A DNA stretch of 64,000 nt. Source: Zygnema cylindricum (taxonomy: Eukaryota > Streptophyta > Zygnematophyceae > Zygnematales > Zygnemataceae). The DNA is taken from the NCBI GenBank assembly GCA_037447655.1, contig JBBHKE010002632.1, positions 434,477-498,476 of the forward strand, in the 5' to 3' direction. The notes beneath the pieces are model-generated. The model worked only from the letters and a program-made list of their open reading frames with translations. It was not told the DNA's origin and did not search any database. A program made the translations under genes and the position numbers. Every line of letters starts with the position of its first letter. The stretch's first letter is position 1. This document shows positions 54,831 to 64,000 of this stretch, one piece after another.

Positions 54831-54990
54831 CTCCCCTAAAGCTTTAGACTCAGTATCCCAGCGCAGCTGCGGTGATAAACTAGCGCATCATCGCAGCATA
54901 GCAATAAAGCAATTAGCAAGATACCCAGTCCCACTACCTCACAATGGTGGATTTATTGCAGAGTGGCAGTATAGCAGTGTAGCAATTCAA
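54831..54990 (-). other. Copia-7 3' non-coding part and polypurine tract
   Basis: Between the RNase H stop and the 3' LTR. The minus-strand run CTTTAGGGGAG (about 54831-54842) directly precedes the LTR and is the likely polypurine tract. The rest contains AGCTGCGCTG-type text like the LTR minisatellite. Confidence 0.65.
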
Positions 54991-56860
54991 CTATTCACTT
55001 AATCCCACTGCGTCTCTACAATACTTCAGCTTAGGAGCAGGAAAGGCTTTAGTGAGCATATCAGCAATCATTTTTGCATTTGGCAAATAACATAATTTAA
55101 GCATTCTACAGCACACTTTTTCTCTTACAAAGTGTAATCGTACATCCATGTGCTTCCTTTTGAAGTGATTACTCGGGTTAGAAGCAATGGCAATGGCAGC
55201 CTCGTTATCACACCAGATCACCTATGGACCAACTTGCATGTATCGTAGTTCTTGTAATATGGATTTTACCCATAAGAGTTCTTTGAGGGCCGAGCTTGTT
55301 ACCATATATTCCGACTCCATTATCGACTGTGCTGTAACCTTTTGGAGTTTGCTGCTCCAACAGCAAGCACCGTTCCCAATTTGTAGAATGAATCCCGTGG
55401 TGGATTTCCAGCTTGGCATGTCGTCAAAGCTTGCATCACTCCATGTTTGCAGCTTCACTTCTCCTCCGCCTAGAACGAGTTTGAGATCTTTAGTTCCTCC
55501 CAAATATCTTAAGACTTTCCTAGCTGCATCAAGATCAGATTTTCTCGGAGTTTCTAGACTCCTGCGCAGTACCCCAACAGCTGCAACAATGTTAGGCCGG
55601 GTACAGTTCATGAAATATATTAAGCTTCCCACTATCTGTCTATAAGGTATTATTGTCAAAGGATCATTCTCCCCTGACTCTAAATACTCGCTCACAATGA
55701 CATCTGGTTGTGTCTCTTCTCCCTCTAGCTTCTGCCGAAACTCCATTGGAGTTAAACATCCTTTTGCCCCCCGCATTCCGTACTCATCTAAAATGTTTCC
55801 AATGGCCTCTTTTTGCGTCAATTTTATTATTTTCTTATTTCTTTCCCTCTCTACCTGGATACCCAAAATATATTTTGCCTCACCGAGGTTTTTCATCTCG
55901 AACCGTGAGTTTAGAGTAGTTTTGATTTTGTTAATTTCAGCCATTGATTTGCTAATTAATAGCAAATCATCTAGATATACTGCTATATACACTATCCCAT
56001 TTTCACCTTTTACAACATAGACAGAGTGATCAGAACTTATCTTTTGAAATCTTAGACTAGTGAAAAATTCATCAAGCTTTTTATTCCACTGTCTGGGGGC
56101 TGTTTTAGGCCGTACAAAGATTTAAGCAACTTGCATACTAAGTGCTCTTTTCCTGGTTCCACATATTTTTCAGGCTCCTGCATGTAAATGGTCTCTTCTA
56201 GTTCTCCATGCAAAAAGGCCGTTTTTACATCCATCTGATGAATTTCCATATCTTCTATAGCAGCTAGGGACAGCAAAATCATAACTGTTGGAAATCTTAC
56301 AATCGGAGAAAATGTTTCTTCAAAATCGATTCCTTCCTTTTGATTGTACCCCTTCGCCACAAGTCTGGCCTTACAGCGTTCAATGGTGTTATCGGGATTT
56401 AGCTTCACCTTTAATACCCATTTGCTGCCGATGGCTTTTCGGTGTGGAGGAAGGTCCACGAGCTCCCATGTTTCAGCCTCCATGATCGACTTCATCTCAT
56501 CGTTTGCCGCCTCAATCCAGTGATTCCGCTGTGGTGATGAGAAGGCCTCTTGGATGGTTAAGGGCTCCCCTGAGACTGCCGAGTAGGCAAAGTGAGAGCT
56601 TGCTTGCAGGCGGCTACTTGACCTTCTTCCCCTCGAAAATTCTGAGGATGAGATCGTCGGATAACACGCATTGCGCTGATTGCGCTAACTGCGCTGGTTG
56701 CGATCCGTGTCTTGCTGATTGCGCTGGTTGCGATCCGTGTGTTCGTGACTGCGCTGGTTGTGATCCGTGTGTATTGACTGCTCTTGGTCCGTTTAGACCC
56801 GAAGTTGGTGAGGAACTTGGAGAGAGTCTTACTCCGGAGTCATTACCGGAGTTCGTGGAA
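54991..56860 (-). pseudogene. Copia-7 pol, second part (linker, RT, RNase H)
   Basis: On the minus strand: a linker with three 30-bp tandem units coding THGSQPAQSR-type text (about 56664-56785), then RT at 56495-56052 (AIGSKWVLKVKLNPDNTIER, KARLVAKGYNQKEGIDFEET, MDVKTAFLHGELEE). A frameshift follows at KSLYGLKQ, then 55992-55222 with the catalytic motif YLDD at about 55955-55975 (VYLDDLLLISKS), LGEAKYILGIQVER, and RNase H (SDASFD, IMESEYM). A TAG at 55222-55224 precedes VIWCDNEAAIAIASNPSN, and the frame ends GLSE before 54991. The frameshifts and the stop make it inactive. Confidence 0.88.
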
Positions 56861-58220
56861 TCAGCGTGATAATTTCCTGTATGCAATCTAAGATGACATA
56901 ATCCTGTACTTTTTGTTGCTTTTGCTGCTCTGTCATTTGAAATAAATATATGGAGTCTAGTTCATCCTTAACAATGATGTTTCTAGCTACAACTATTTTT
57001 TGCCTTTCAAACACAAAGACTCTATAACCTTTTGAGTGATCATCATATCCTAATCGAATACCTGCTAATCCCTTCGGTTCCATTTTCCATCTATGTGTAG
57101 ACGTATCCAATATAAAGCATTGACTACCAAAGACCTTGAAATCGCTAACATCTGGTTTTCTTTCTATCCAGATTTCGTAACGAGTAGTTTCTACCGATCT
57201 TGATCCTATCCTATTTTTAATATAAACTGCACAATTTAGAGCCTCAGCCCAAAATTTCGGATCCACATTTTTATCTGCGAGCATAGACCTACAACTTTCC
57301 GTGAGAGTTCTATTCAGTCTTTCCGACACCCCATTTTGTTCCAGTGAATATGGAACAGTCAATAGATGACTAATGCCTTCCTCGAGTAAAAAGGTTTCAA
57401 ATTCTTTTGATGTATATTCACCACCATTCTTTGATCTGAGATGTATAATAGATGAATTATGAAGTTTTTCAGCCCATGCTTTATAGTGTTTGAAGTGACC
57501 AAACACTTCACTCTTCTTCTTCATGAAGTAAACCTTTGTAAACCTTGAGAAATCATTTGTGAAGGTGACCATGTGTATCATCCCTCCGGCAGATGGAACC
57601 TTTGCCGGACCAAAGACATCCGAATGAATTTGTTATAAAAGTTTCGTTGACCGATGCTCAGACTCCTTAGGAAATGGAAATCTGTGGATTTTGCCTAAAA
57701 CGCAACCATCGCAAGTTTTGACCGGCCCATCTGTGATTGATACACCCTCTATTTTTCCAGCAATGACCATTTTCCTCAAACTATCATAGTTTACATGGCC
57801 TAATCTTTTATGCCACAACTCATCTAAGTGCAAAACACCGGAGTACAAAACATCATTCTCCTTTGTATTAGCCATGTCCATGCGATACATCTTGCTACTA
57901 TAACTAGTACCTGTAACCACAACCTTGCCATTTTTGCTAACAACTTGCCGTCCATTTTTCAAATTAACCTCAAAGCCTTTGCTCTCTACCAACGACGTAG
58001 AAAACAGATTTTCCTTAAAGTTAGGCACAAATAAGACATTGTGAAGAGTCCTTTTAATTGCTTTCCCTTCTACATCAACTAGTAAGGACACATCACCCAC
58101 AGCACGAGTTTGGACACTCATTCCATAAGCATAATAAATATTTTTCTCCGGCGTTGCTTTCAGATTTTTGAAGATGGCCTTGTTCCAGCACATGTGGGCT
58201 AACGCTCCTGTATCCATTAT
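56829..58220 (-). pseudogene. Copia-7 pol, first part (protease and integrase)
   Basis: The protease reads IMDTGALAHMCWNKAIF with an intact DTG, immediately after a TGA (58221-58223) where relatives have Trp. The pre-integrase zinc region LWHKRLGHVNYDSLRKM and CDGCVLGKIHRFPFP is intact. A TAA is at 57633-57635. The integrase core has HSDVFGPAKVPS, RSKNGGEY (Asn-Gly-Gly kept but the second catalytic Asp changed to Lys) and EQNGVSERLN. The frame runs to TPVMTPE at 56829 and shifts near 56860 into the linker. Confidence 0.88.
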
Positions 58221-59216
58221 TCATCCTGGGTCCTTCGCGCCCTCCATTGCAGCCACCATAGCGAATAGATCCTTATCGTCCTCCGTAGAAACCGTCAAAG
58301 TCTCGTCTTGGAGAGACGAAGAATCTGAAAACAATGCATTTCCACGAGGTGTAGTCCCAGTGAAGCCTTTGTAAAACTGGCTTTGTTGCCATCCCGACCG
58401 GTATAAACCTGTATCATTTGCTTTTTTAAGTTTGGGACAAAATTTGTATCCATGACCTCTCTCACTACAGTAAAAGCATGCATTGTTGGATTGTCTATTT
58501 CCACCTTGATTAAACTGTTTCAACTGATTAAACTGATTCCTTTGCTGATTAAATTGTCCTTTTCTCTCAAAGTCTAAATTAAAAGCCTCTACTTGCTCAA
58601 CATTGAGAATATTAGATGTAGCTTCCTCCTCTAGTAAAATATTGATGGCTAACTGTAAAGTCCAGCTAGCTTTATCTTTTTGTTTGAGCATGTCAGATGC
58701 TCCTTTCATACTACGAGGGAGACCCCTCATGAGCAATGCTGCCTGTTGAAAAGGAGGAAACACCCCACCTACACAAGCATGTGCATCTACAAGGATACGA
58801 AATTTGTTAGAATATTCAGCCATTGTATCGCCAGTGTACTTATAGTCCCAAATTTTTCCAGCCAATAAAAGCTCTTCCTAGACATTGGCCTTTTCATAAT
58901 CACCTTTAAGAGATTTCCAGATATCAATTGCTTTTTTCATCTTTATCCGAGACATAGCTAAGTCCTCAGATATACAAAATTTCAGAATAGAACGAGCTTG
59001 CGTATTTTTCTTAGACCATGACGGATCAGATTCATCCAGCGAACCATCCAATATATCGAAAAGATTGACATTTTCAAAATGTGTTTCCACCATATCCGCC
59101 CAGTAAACATACTTATCCCCCGAAAAGATAGGAATTCTTGATAACAGGCCCATAACCTGTTGTTCTTCAACCATCGGTGCAGGTGGAGGAGCAGCAGTAG
59201 TAGTAGAAGTAGACAT
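58221..59216 (-). pseudogene. Copia-7 gag, starting inside the 5' LTR
   Basis: The ATG at 59214-59216 lies within the 5' LTR. The first codons (MSTSTTTAAPPPAPMVEEQQ) are LTR sequence, and the next codons (VMG) are the primer-binding site. One TAG at 58878-58880 (NV-EELLLAG; the Copia-8 relative has Gln) splits an otherwise open gag of about 330 codons. The zinc knuckle CFYCSERGHGYKFC at about 58435-58480 is intact CX2CX4HX4C. A Gln/Asn-rich stretch (FNQQRNQFNQLKQFNQGG) precedes it. It ends at the TGA at 58221-58223. Confidence 0.88.
59146..59157 (-). other. Copia-7 primer-binding site, half-tRNA type, within gag
   Basis: On the minus strand GGTTATGGGCCT directly follows the CAACA end of the LTR and is complementary over 11 bases to the initiator tRNA-Met anticodon loop region. 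It also codes VMG of gag. Confidence 0.8.
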
Positions 59217-59952
59217 GATACACTCTCAGAAGCTATAAAGAATCCTACCAAACAGCTGTTCTTAAGTTCTCACCAATTCTTATACAAGCATCCAAACCTC
59301 ACTAAACTCTATCAGAATATAGAGTAGCATAAATAATGGTAACTGCCAAAGTTATAGCACAATTGACCCGACAACACTCAAGATATAATACTCAGAAGTT
59401 TCCAAAAAACTGTGTGCAGTTTTACTACTTGGAAGTCTGGATACATGATATGTTCCGAGTCCTAAGTCTTATACTTATTTTGAACTGGCAAAACTAGTGT
59501 ACCTCAGAGGTACGTCAAACCACTAAGCTACCACTAATCTGTCAAGATACCACTGAGCTACCACTAAGCTACCACTGAGCTATCACTAAGCTACCATTGA
59601 GTTACCCACTAAGTTACCACTGAGTTCCCACTAAGTTGAATAGAATCGTATCTATTGCAGTTGCTCTATCCTGTACAAAAATATCAGACGTTGCGTTGTC
59701 CGTACGGACCATATCAAATATAATCGTGGTTGCCTTGTCCTGTCTGTGTTGCAGCTTCGCTGCTGCGCTGCTCTGCTGGTGCGCTGCTCTACTGCTGCGG
59801 TGCTCTATGGTATAGCAGGTGCTTTACTGTATAGCAGCTGCGATGCTCTGTTGTATAGCAGCTGCGCTGCTCTGTCTGTATAGCAGTTGCGCTGCTTTGT
59901 CTGTAAAGTAGCTGCGCTGCTCTGAGACTGAAAGCTTTCCAAAAAGACTACA
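59158..59952 (-). repeat. Copia-7 5' LTR
   Basis: 795 bp, very similar to 54014-54830 but with a shorter minisatellite. It begins TGTAGTC on the minus strand (TGTTGTC in the 3' LTR) and ends GAACAACA at the primer site. Confidence 0.92.
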
Positions 59953-59957
59953 AACGG

Positions 59958-60880
59958 GAGTTTTGAAATGAAGGATATGGGGGAAGCAAAATGTATTTTG
60001 GGAATTTAAGTCGAGAGAGACCGAAAAAGAAAACTTATAAGATTGTCTCAAAAAGAAGCAATAGGGAACATGCTTGAAAAATTTCAAATGGATAAAGCTA
60101 ATAGTTGTACAACTCCAAAGGAGTTGAAGAAGGGAAGTGAGGGGAGTGATGAAGAAGGAGTCATAATCTTAGACGAGGAATTATCTCCTAAAGAACAGAA
60201 GTTCATGCAGACTATTCCTTACAAGCAAGTAGTGGGAAGTCTAATCTATTTTAAAATTGTACCCGGCGGATTTAGCTGCAGCTGTAGGAGTGCATTATAA
60301 GCCTAAATTCTCCCACTAAGAAGGATTGGGAGGCAGCTAAGAGAGTCCTTAGATATTTGATAGGATTTAGGGATCTATGGTTGCATTTGCGTGGGGAGAA
60401 TACTTACATCACTACTTGGAGTGATGCCAGTTATGGTGATGCTTCGATGAGGAGATGCACTTCTAGATATGTATTATATGTGGGTGATGGGGCTTGCTGT
60501 TGGAGTAGCAAACAACAAAAAGTTATTGCTCAGTCCACCATGGAGGCTGAGTACATGGCCTCTTGCTCTGCTGTAAAAGAATTCATGTGTGTCAAGTCTT
60601 TGCTTAGTGAGCTAGGTCACCTTAAGAGTGGTGTGCAAAATTTTTTTTGTGATAATTAGGCAGCAATCGCTATTTCTGCCAATCCTAAACATCATTTTAA
60701 AGCAAAACACATGGACATTAGACTCAGCTTTGTTATACAGAAAGTAGAAAAGAGAATAATCTGTTTAGAGTACTGACCAGATAGTGAGATGGTAGTAGAT
60801 ATGATGACGAAACCTGTGCCTTCCCCTAAGCTAATTTTCTGCAGGGAAAAGTGTGGTCTGAAATTAAAGATTGACTAGAA
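59958..60880 (+). pseudogene. Copia-5 pol, second part (RT end and RNase H)
   Basis: Resumes with SFEMKDMGEAKCILGI, a TAA at 60007, then QKEAIGNMLEKFQMDKANSC, and a shift near 60255. RNase H follows (SDASYGDASMRRCTS, AQSTMEAEYMASCSA) with a TAG at 60657 in DN-AA (CDNQAA in relatives). The last codons lie near 60870. Confidence 0.83.
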
Positions 60881-60891
60881 AATAAGGAGAG
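60879..60891 (+). other. Copia-5 polypurine tract
   Basis: The run GAAAATAAGGAGAG directly before the TGTAGAAATT start of the 3' LTR. Confidence 0.6.
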
Positions 60892-61948
60892 TGTAGAAAT
60901 TAATGGTCTTTTTAAAATATTTTCTAGGTCTGAATAGAAATAAGAAAGAAGCCGAGGCAGTCTACCTCTAACTTCTCTCTCCAACTCTCAAACTTGTCGC
61001 AGTCACTAAGAAATTGGAGAGGGAGCTAGAGCCCAGGCTACCTAGGCTATCCAGAGGTTTACGGGAAAATATATTTTAGTTAGGGGTTTTTTTTACTAAA
61101 TGATATGTGCCGGCCACAGGATTTGATCCTGGTACCTACCGGTCGGCAGACAATCGGTAGCCGTTAGACTTAGCCGTTAAGTCTAGAAGTAGTGTTACGT
61201 AATATAGGGTTTGATAATTATTTAAACATTAATACGTAGGATAGTTCATTTAACTGTAACTTTTTACGGGGGAAATATATCCAGTAAATGTAAAAGTACG
61301 GATTCCGGTACGGATAAGAAACCAATACCGCGCATTTATTTCTTAAGTGAAAGGAATACCGCGAATGTATGTATTACGGCTACGATTAAATGTGAATTTA
61401 ATCGGACGGCCGGAATTAACGCCGAGATCGCGGAAGAGGATTTTGGCGGTTTGTGGTCATCGCCACATTGGATGACACGTGGCGGAATGACATTGGATCG
61501 CCGCATCTCCGAGGATTAAGGGAGCGAATCCGGACATACCACGTGTCGACATTTAGGCCATGTCGTACAGTGTTCGTGCAGAAAGTACACCGGCAGTTGT
61601 ACTTTTGTGCACGGAAATGAAATCTGATTGGCTCTGTACATCAGTAGATAGAGTCTGTGAGAGAGATAGGAATTAGAAAAATTAGAAGATGGGACCCTCT
61701 CTCTCAGAGAGCTTCTGTACAAAAGGTCAACTTTGACCCTCCATAACTTATTGCTCAGAGGAGCAAATTCAGAGATTCTTTTTGCTATCGACTCACTAGA
61801 GTCTTGCCTTCACACGGGTTAAGTTGGTCAGAGTTATTTTCTGCCAGGGTGGCAGTTATTTTTGCTGAAACACAAAGGAGTCAGGGATATCCTTGAGGCT
61901 TATTTGAAGCTGTCCACTCTGAAGACTTATAGAGGTCTCAGAGTTTCA
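60892..61948 (+). repeat. Copia-5 3' LTR
   Basis: 1057 bp, matching 49530-50601 with scattered differences and small indels. Leader hairpins are at 61752-61765, 61790-61803 and 61841-61855. It ends GTTTCA before the target duplication CCCTC. Confidence 0.92.
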
Positions 61949-61953
61949 CCCTC

Positions 61954-62610
61954 CATTTCTCTTTTCTTTTCTATTACTTTTAATTCATCTGCATGCACTT
62001 GTTCGAAAATTTTACGCCACATCATCATTTCGTTGACATAAGAATACAAAAGTGTAATATTTTCATTTCATAGAAAATCCGAAAAATTCTTTGACTTCCC
62101 TTTACAAGTGTGAAATAGACTTCATCCTCAAAGCTAGTTGTAAATAAACCTCTTCTAGTTCTTGTCACAAAATCCATAATTATCTAAAACAACTATAGAG
62201 ATCAGATTGAAGTTTAGCTAAGGAATATAGAAAATATCTGAAAAAGTTACAATTGATACCTTTCCATCCTCTAGAACCTTAAGATCCACTGACCTTACCT
62301 TGATCCCTTAAGTATCTTACCTTGATCCCTTAGGGATTTTTCAGAGTTTTGGAAATAACCTATTCTCTCTTCACATATGCATAGATGCCCTTAAATCAAT
62401 AATCGTTCCATCCATGTTTCTTTCATACATCATCCAACCATCCATGTTTCTTTCATACATTAGAGGCACACTTTTGCCTATTTAGAAGCTTTGTCTCTAT
62501 TGTCTTTTTCTCTAGCTTTTTATTGAGTAAGAGCTCCTCAATCTTTTCATCTAGTATCTCTTTCTCATCTTCTTGATCTCCATTCACTTGTGTCGCTACA
62601 ATGCCATTAT
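61954..62610 (-). pseudogene. Copia-6, 5' portion (gag end, protease, pre-integrase)
   Basis: The minus strand reads EDEKEILDEKIEELLLNKKL (acidic gag tail, compare Copia-1), RQKCAS, then TIIDLRASMHM at about 62385-62420 where DSG has become DLR. It continues SVDLKVLEDGKVSIVTFSDI. A 27-bp segment (CCATCCATGTTTCTTTCATA) is duplicated at 62405-62460. The element stops at about 62610, so it is truncated at this side too. Confidence 0.7.
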
Positions 62611-62619
62611 TTTCCTAGA

Positions 62620-64000
62620 ACCAAAAGCACCACGACCAAACAAATCTTCAACAATCCCTAAGAGGAGATCACCAAACACAAAAATATATCAAACAAATAT
62701 TGCAATGGGAGGAGAAGTGCGAGCTCACTAGAAGGGGCATGGAGAAACACCTTTTGAAAAGAGAAAAAGCCACCTAAAAATCAGTGTGGCTAGGAAGGTC
62801 GTATTCATGTGACAAATTTTTATACTTAACAAAATTAAGATATCGGGTCACAAAATTATCATAGCTATGTAGGCCATTAAACAAGTTATCCCTTCCAATA
62901 GGGGAGGCGGTTGAAACCCAAGAGGGGGATTAAACGAAAGAGGAATATCATGAGGTGACCAAATAACAAACTTCAATGGTTAATTGAAAGATTGAGTTTC
63001 GCAAAACAATCTCTAAAAAGAATATAAACGGCCATAACATATTATAAAAGGGCAACGATATGGGTATCCTCTTCAGCTAAAGGGAAGAGGTAGGAAGGGA
63101 AAGTGAAAACGAAAGCGTGGAAGGTTTGGTAATAAGAAAGGGCAAAAACAATTCCTTAAAGAGGGTTGCCTAAAAGATTGCATGTCGTAAAGGAAAAAAA
63201 AACCAAATCACTATCATATGAGAATCGATGTTATACCCCTCTCGCGATAATAGGGTGGATTCCCCATTAAGTTTGGTGATAGCCACGGAGTGAACCACCG
63301 CTAGAAGATCAAAATTTTGAGGGAAAACAATTCCATTAGAAATAAGGGTACATAATTGAGAGAGCATATCAAACTTGAGTGCCCAATTGAAGGAGCAAAA
63401 CATTGTGAATTAGCTAGTGCTTGATGGAACTTGTGTAGAAAGGTGATGAGAATTGGATCAACATAATACAAAGGATAAAAGGTGTGGATAAAAAAGGAAA
63501 AACGAGTAGGTGACGACAGGATGATACGGTTAAAACACCGCAACTGTCGCTTAAGACCTAAGAGAAGTGGTGAATAGTGGGAGGGCTCAATATGCTCTAG
63601 ATAGCGTGCTAACAAAAGCTAAACGAAGAGCTAGAAGATAAGACAAACATACATCCGAATGCCTAGATGGAATACGAGGTTTGAGGGAAGCATAGCCACA
63701 AAATCCCTATAGAGCGTAATTGATCTTATCCTAAATAAAACTTGGACAACGAGCCATAGTCTCTCGAGCATCCCAACCACCATATAACTTCGTAAGACAA
63801 GGACCCAAAATAAAACGCGATAAAGGGGTGAGAAGCTTTGTTTATTTAATATAAAAAAATGATAAAAAGAGATGGAGAGCCTCATGTCCAAGCATCCGCG
63901 CAACCATAGGAATACAAGTGCTTAATCATGGAATTGGAGATCTTAAATCATCAAATCTAGATCATGAAAAAATCCCACTCACCGTCCACATAGCCGAAAA
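62620..64000 (-). pseudogene. LINE-F: RT part of the non-LTR retrotransposon, runs off the window
   Basis: Minus-strand text contains ARYLEHIEPSHYSPLLLGLK (63615 region), FVAMLPSNLVFHLGIRMYV (63660-63720) and AEEDTHIVAL at about 63070, matching the DDTHIVG motif of copy B. Stops are frequent. It continues beyond the right edge. Confidence 0.5.

Larger units (their letters stand above)
54014..59952 (-). mobile_element. Copia-7: nested minus-strand copia element
   Basis: LTRs 54014-54830 (3') and 59158-59952 (5') surround gag and pol read on the minus strand. The target duplication is AAGGG at 54009-54013 against AACGG at 59953-59957, one mismatch. It sits in the RT of Copia-5, whose text ends LKTDLK on the left and resumes SFEMKDMGEAK on the right. 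It is the best preserved element of the window: about five stops and two or three frameshifts. Both LTR copies include the start of gag. Confidence 0.93.
49530..61948 (+). mobile_element. Copia-5: copia element, split by Copia-7
   Basis: LTRs 49530-50601 and 60892-61948 and the perfect target duplication CCCTC (49525-49529 and 61949-61953) define the ends. The first LTR base pair is TA instead of TG by mutation. Without the Copia-7 insertion it is about 6.5 kb. Same family as Copia-1 but better preserved. It inserted into Copia-6, between that element's protease/pre-integrase and integrase parts. Confidence 0.93.

Noticed and set aside
56504-56869. Cys-rich protein (CAGCDPCVRD repeats) on the plus strand
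   Set aside because: It is the opposite strand of the Copia-7 pol linker repeat; the minus frame fits the flanking integrase and RT.

Overview
The window is a repeat-dominated stretch of plant nuclear DNA with no convincing intact host gene. Two things argue for a land plant. Leucine-rich-repeat (LRR) exon remnants have the 72-nt, phase-2 layout of plant LRR receptor kinases. The retroelements are plant-type Ty1/copia elements with gag-protease-integrase-RT-RNase H order, together with one family of non-LTR elements. The exact lineage cannot be read; the half-tRNA-primed copia elements and the LINE type fit a non-flowering land plant better than a crop angiosperm, but that is inference.

Layout: 1-6249 holds a decayed plus-strand copia element (Copia-1), cut by the left edge. 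6250-9400 is AT-rich DNA with a tandemly duplicated minus-strand LRR exon module. About 9400-16340 is a heavily mutated minus-strand copia element (Copia-3) with a canonical tRNA-Met primer site. 16607-23293 is Copia-2, with 475/477-bp LTRs, target duplication AATGC and a 1205-bp solo LTR nested in its integrase. 23300-33180 holds a palindromic MITE, short tandem repeats, the most complete LINE copy (about 25500-29010, minus), an LRR exon module and a second MITE. 33180-41200 holds two more minus-strand LINE fragments, two LRR exon modules, a copia gag fragment and a copia LTR fragment. 41980-43440 and 46780-48260 are a segmental duplication, each copy with a plus-strand LINE 3' end and a MITE. 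45340-46550 is a copia LTR plus the start of gag.

The right end is a three-level nest. A LINE fragment (62620-64000) lies next to a minus-strand copia element (Copia-6, 48275-49524 and 61954-62610). Copia-6 is split by Copia-5 (49530-61948, target duplication CCCTC), which is itself split in its RT by minus-strand Copia-7 (54014-59952, target duplication AAGGG/AACGG).

The most interesting signals are these. Several copia lineages carry a primer-binding site complementary to the anticodon stem-loop, not the 3' end, of initiator tRNA-Met. In Copia-7, gag starts inside the LTR and is translated through the primer site. The Copia-1/5/9 LTR leader has three small hairpins with compensatory base changes. 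The same LTRs contain an antisense tRNA-like segment. A 217-bp TA-flanked MITE family is present in several copies, and LRR exon modules are scattered on one strand. All coding regions carry stops or frameshifts, so I see no element that is autonomous as it stands.
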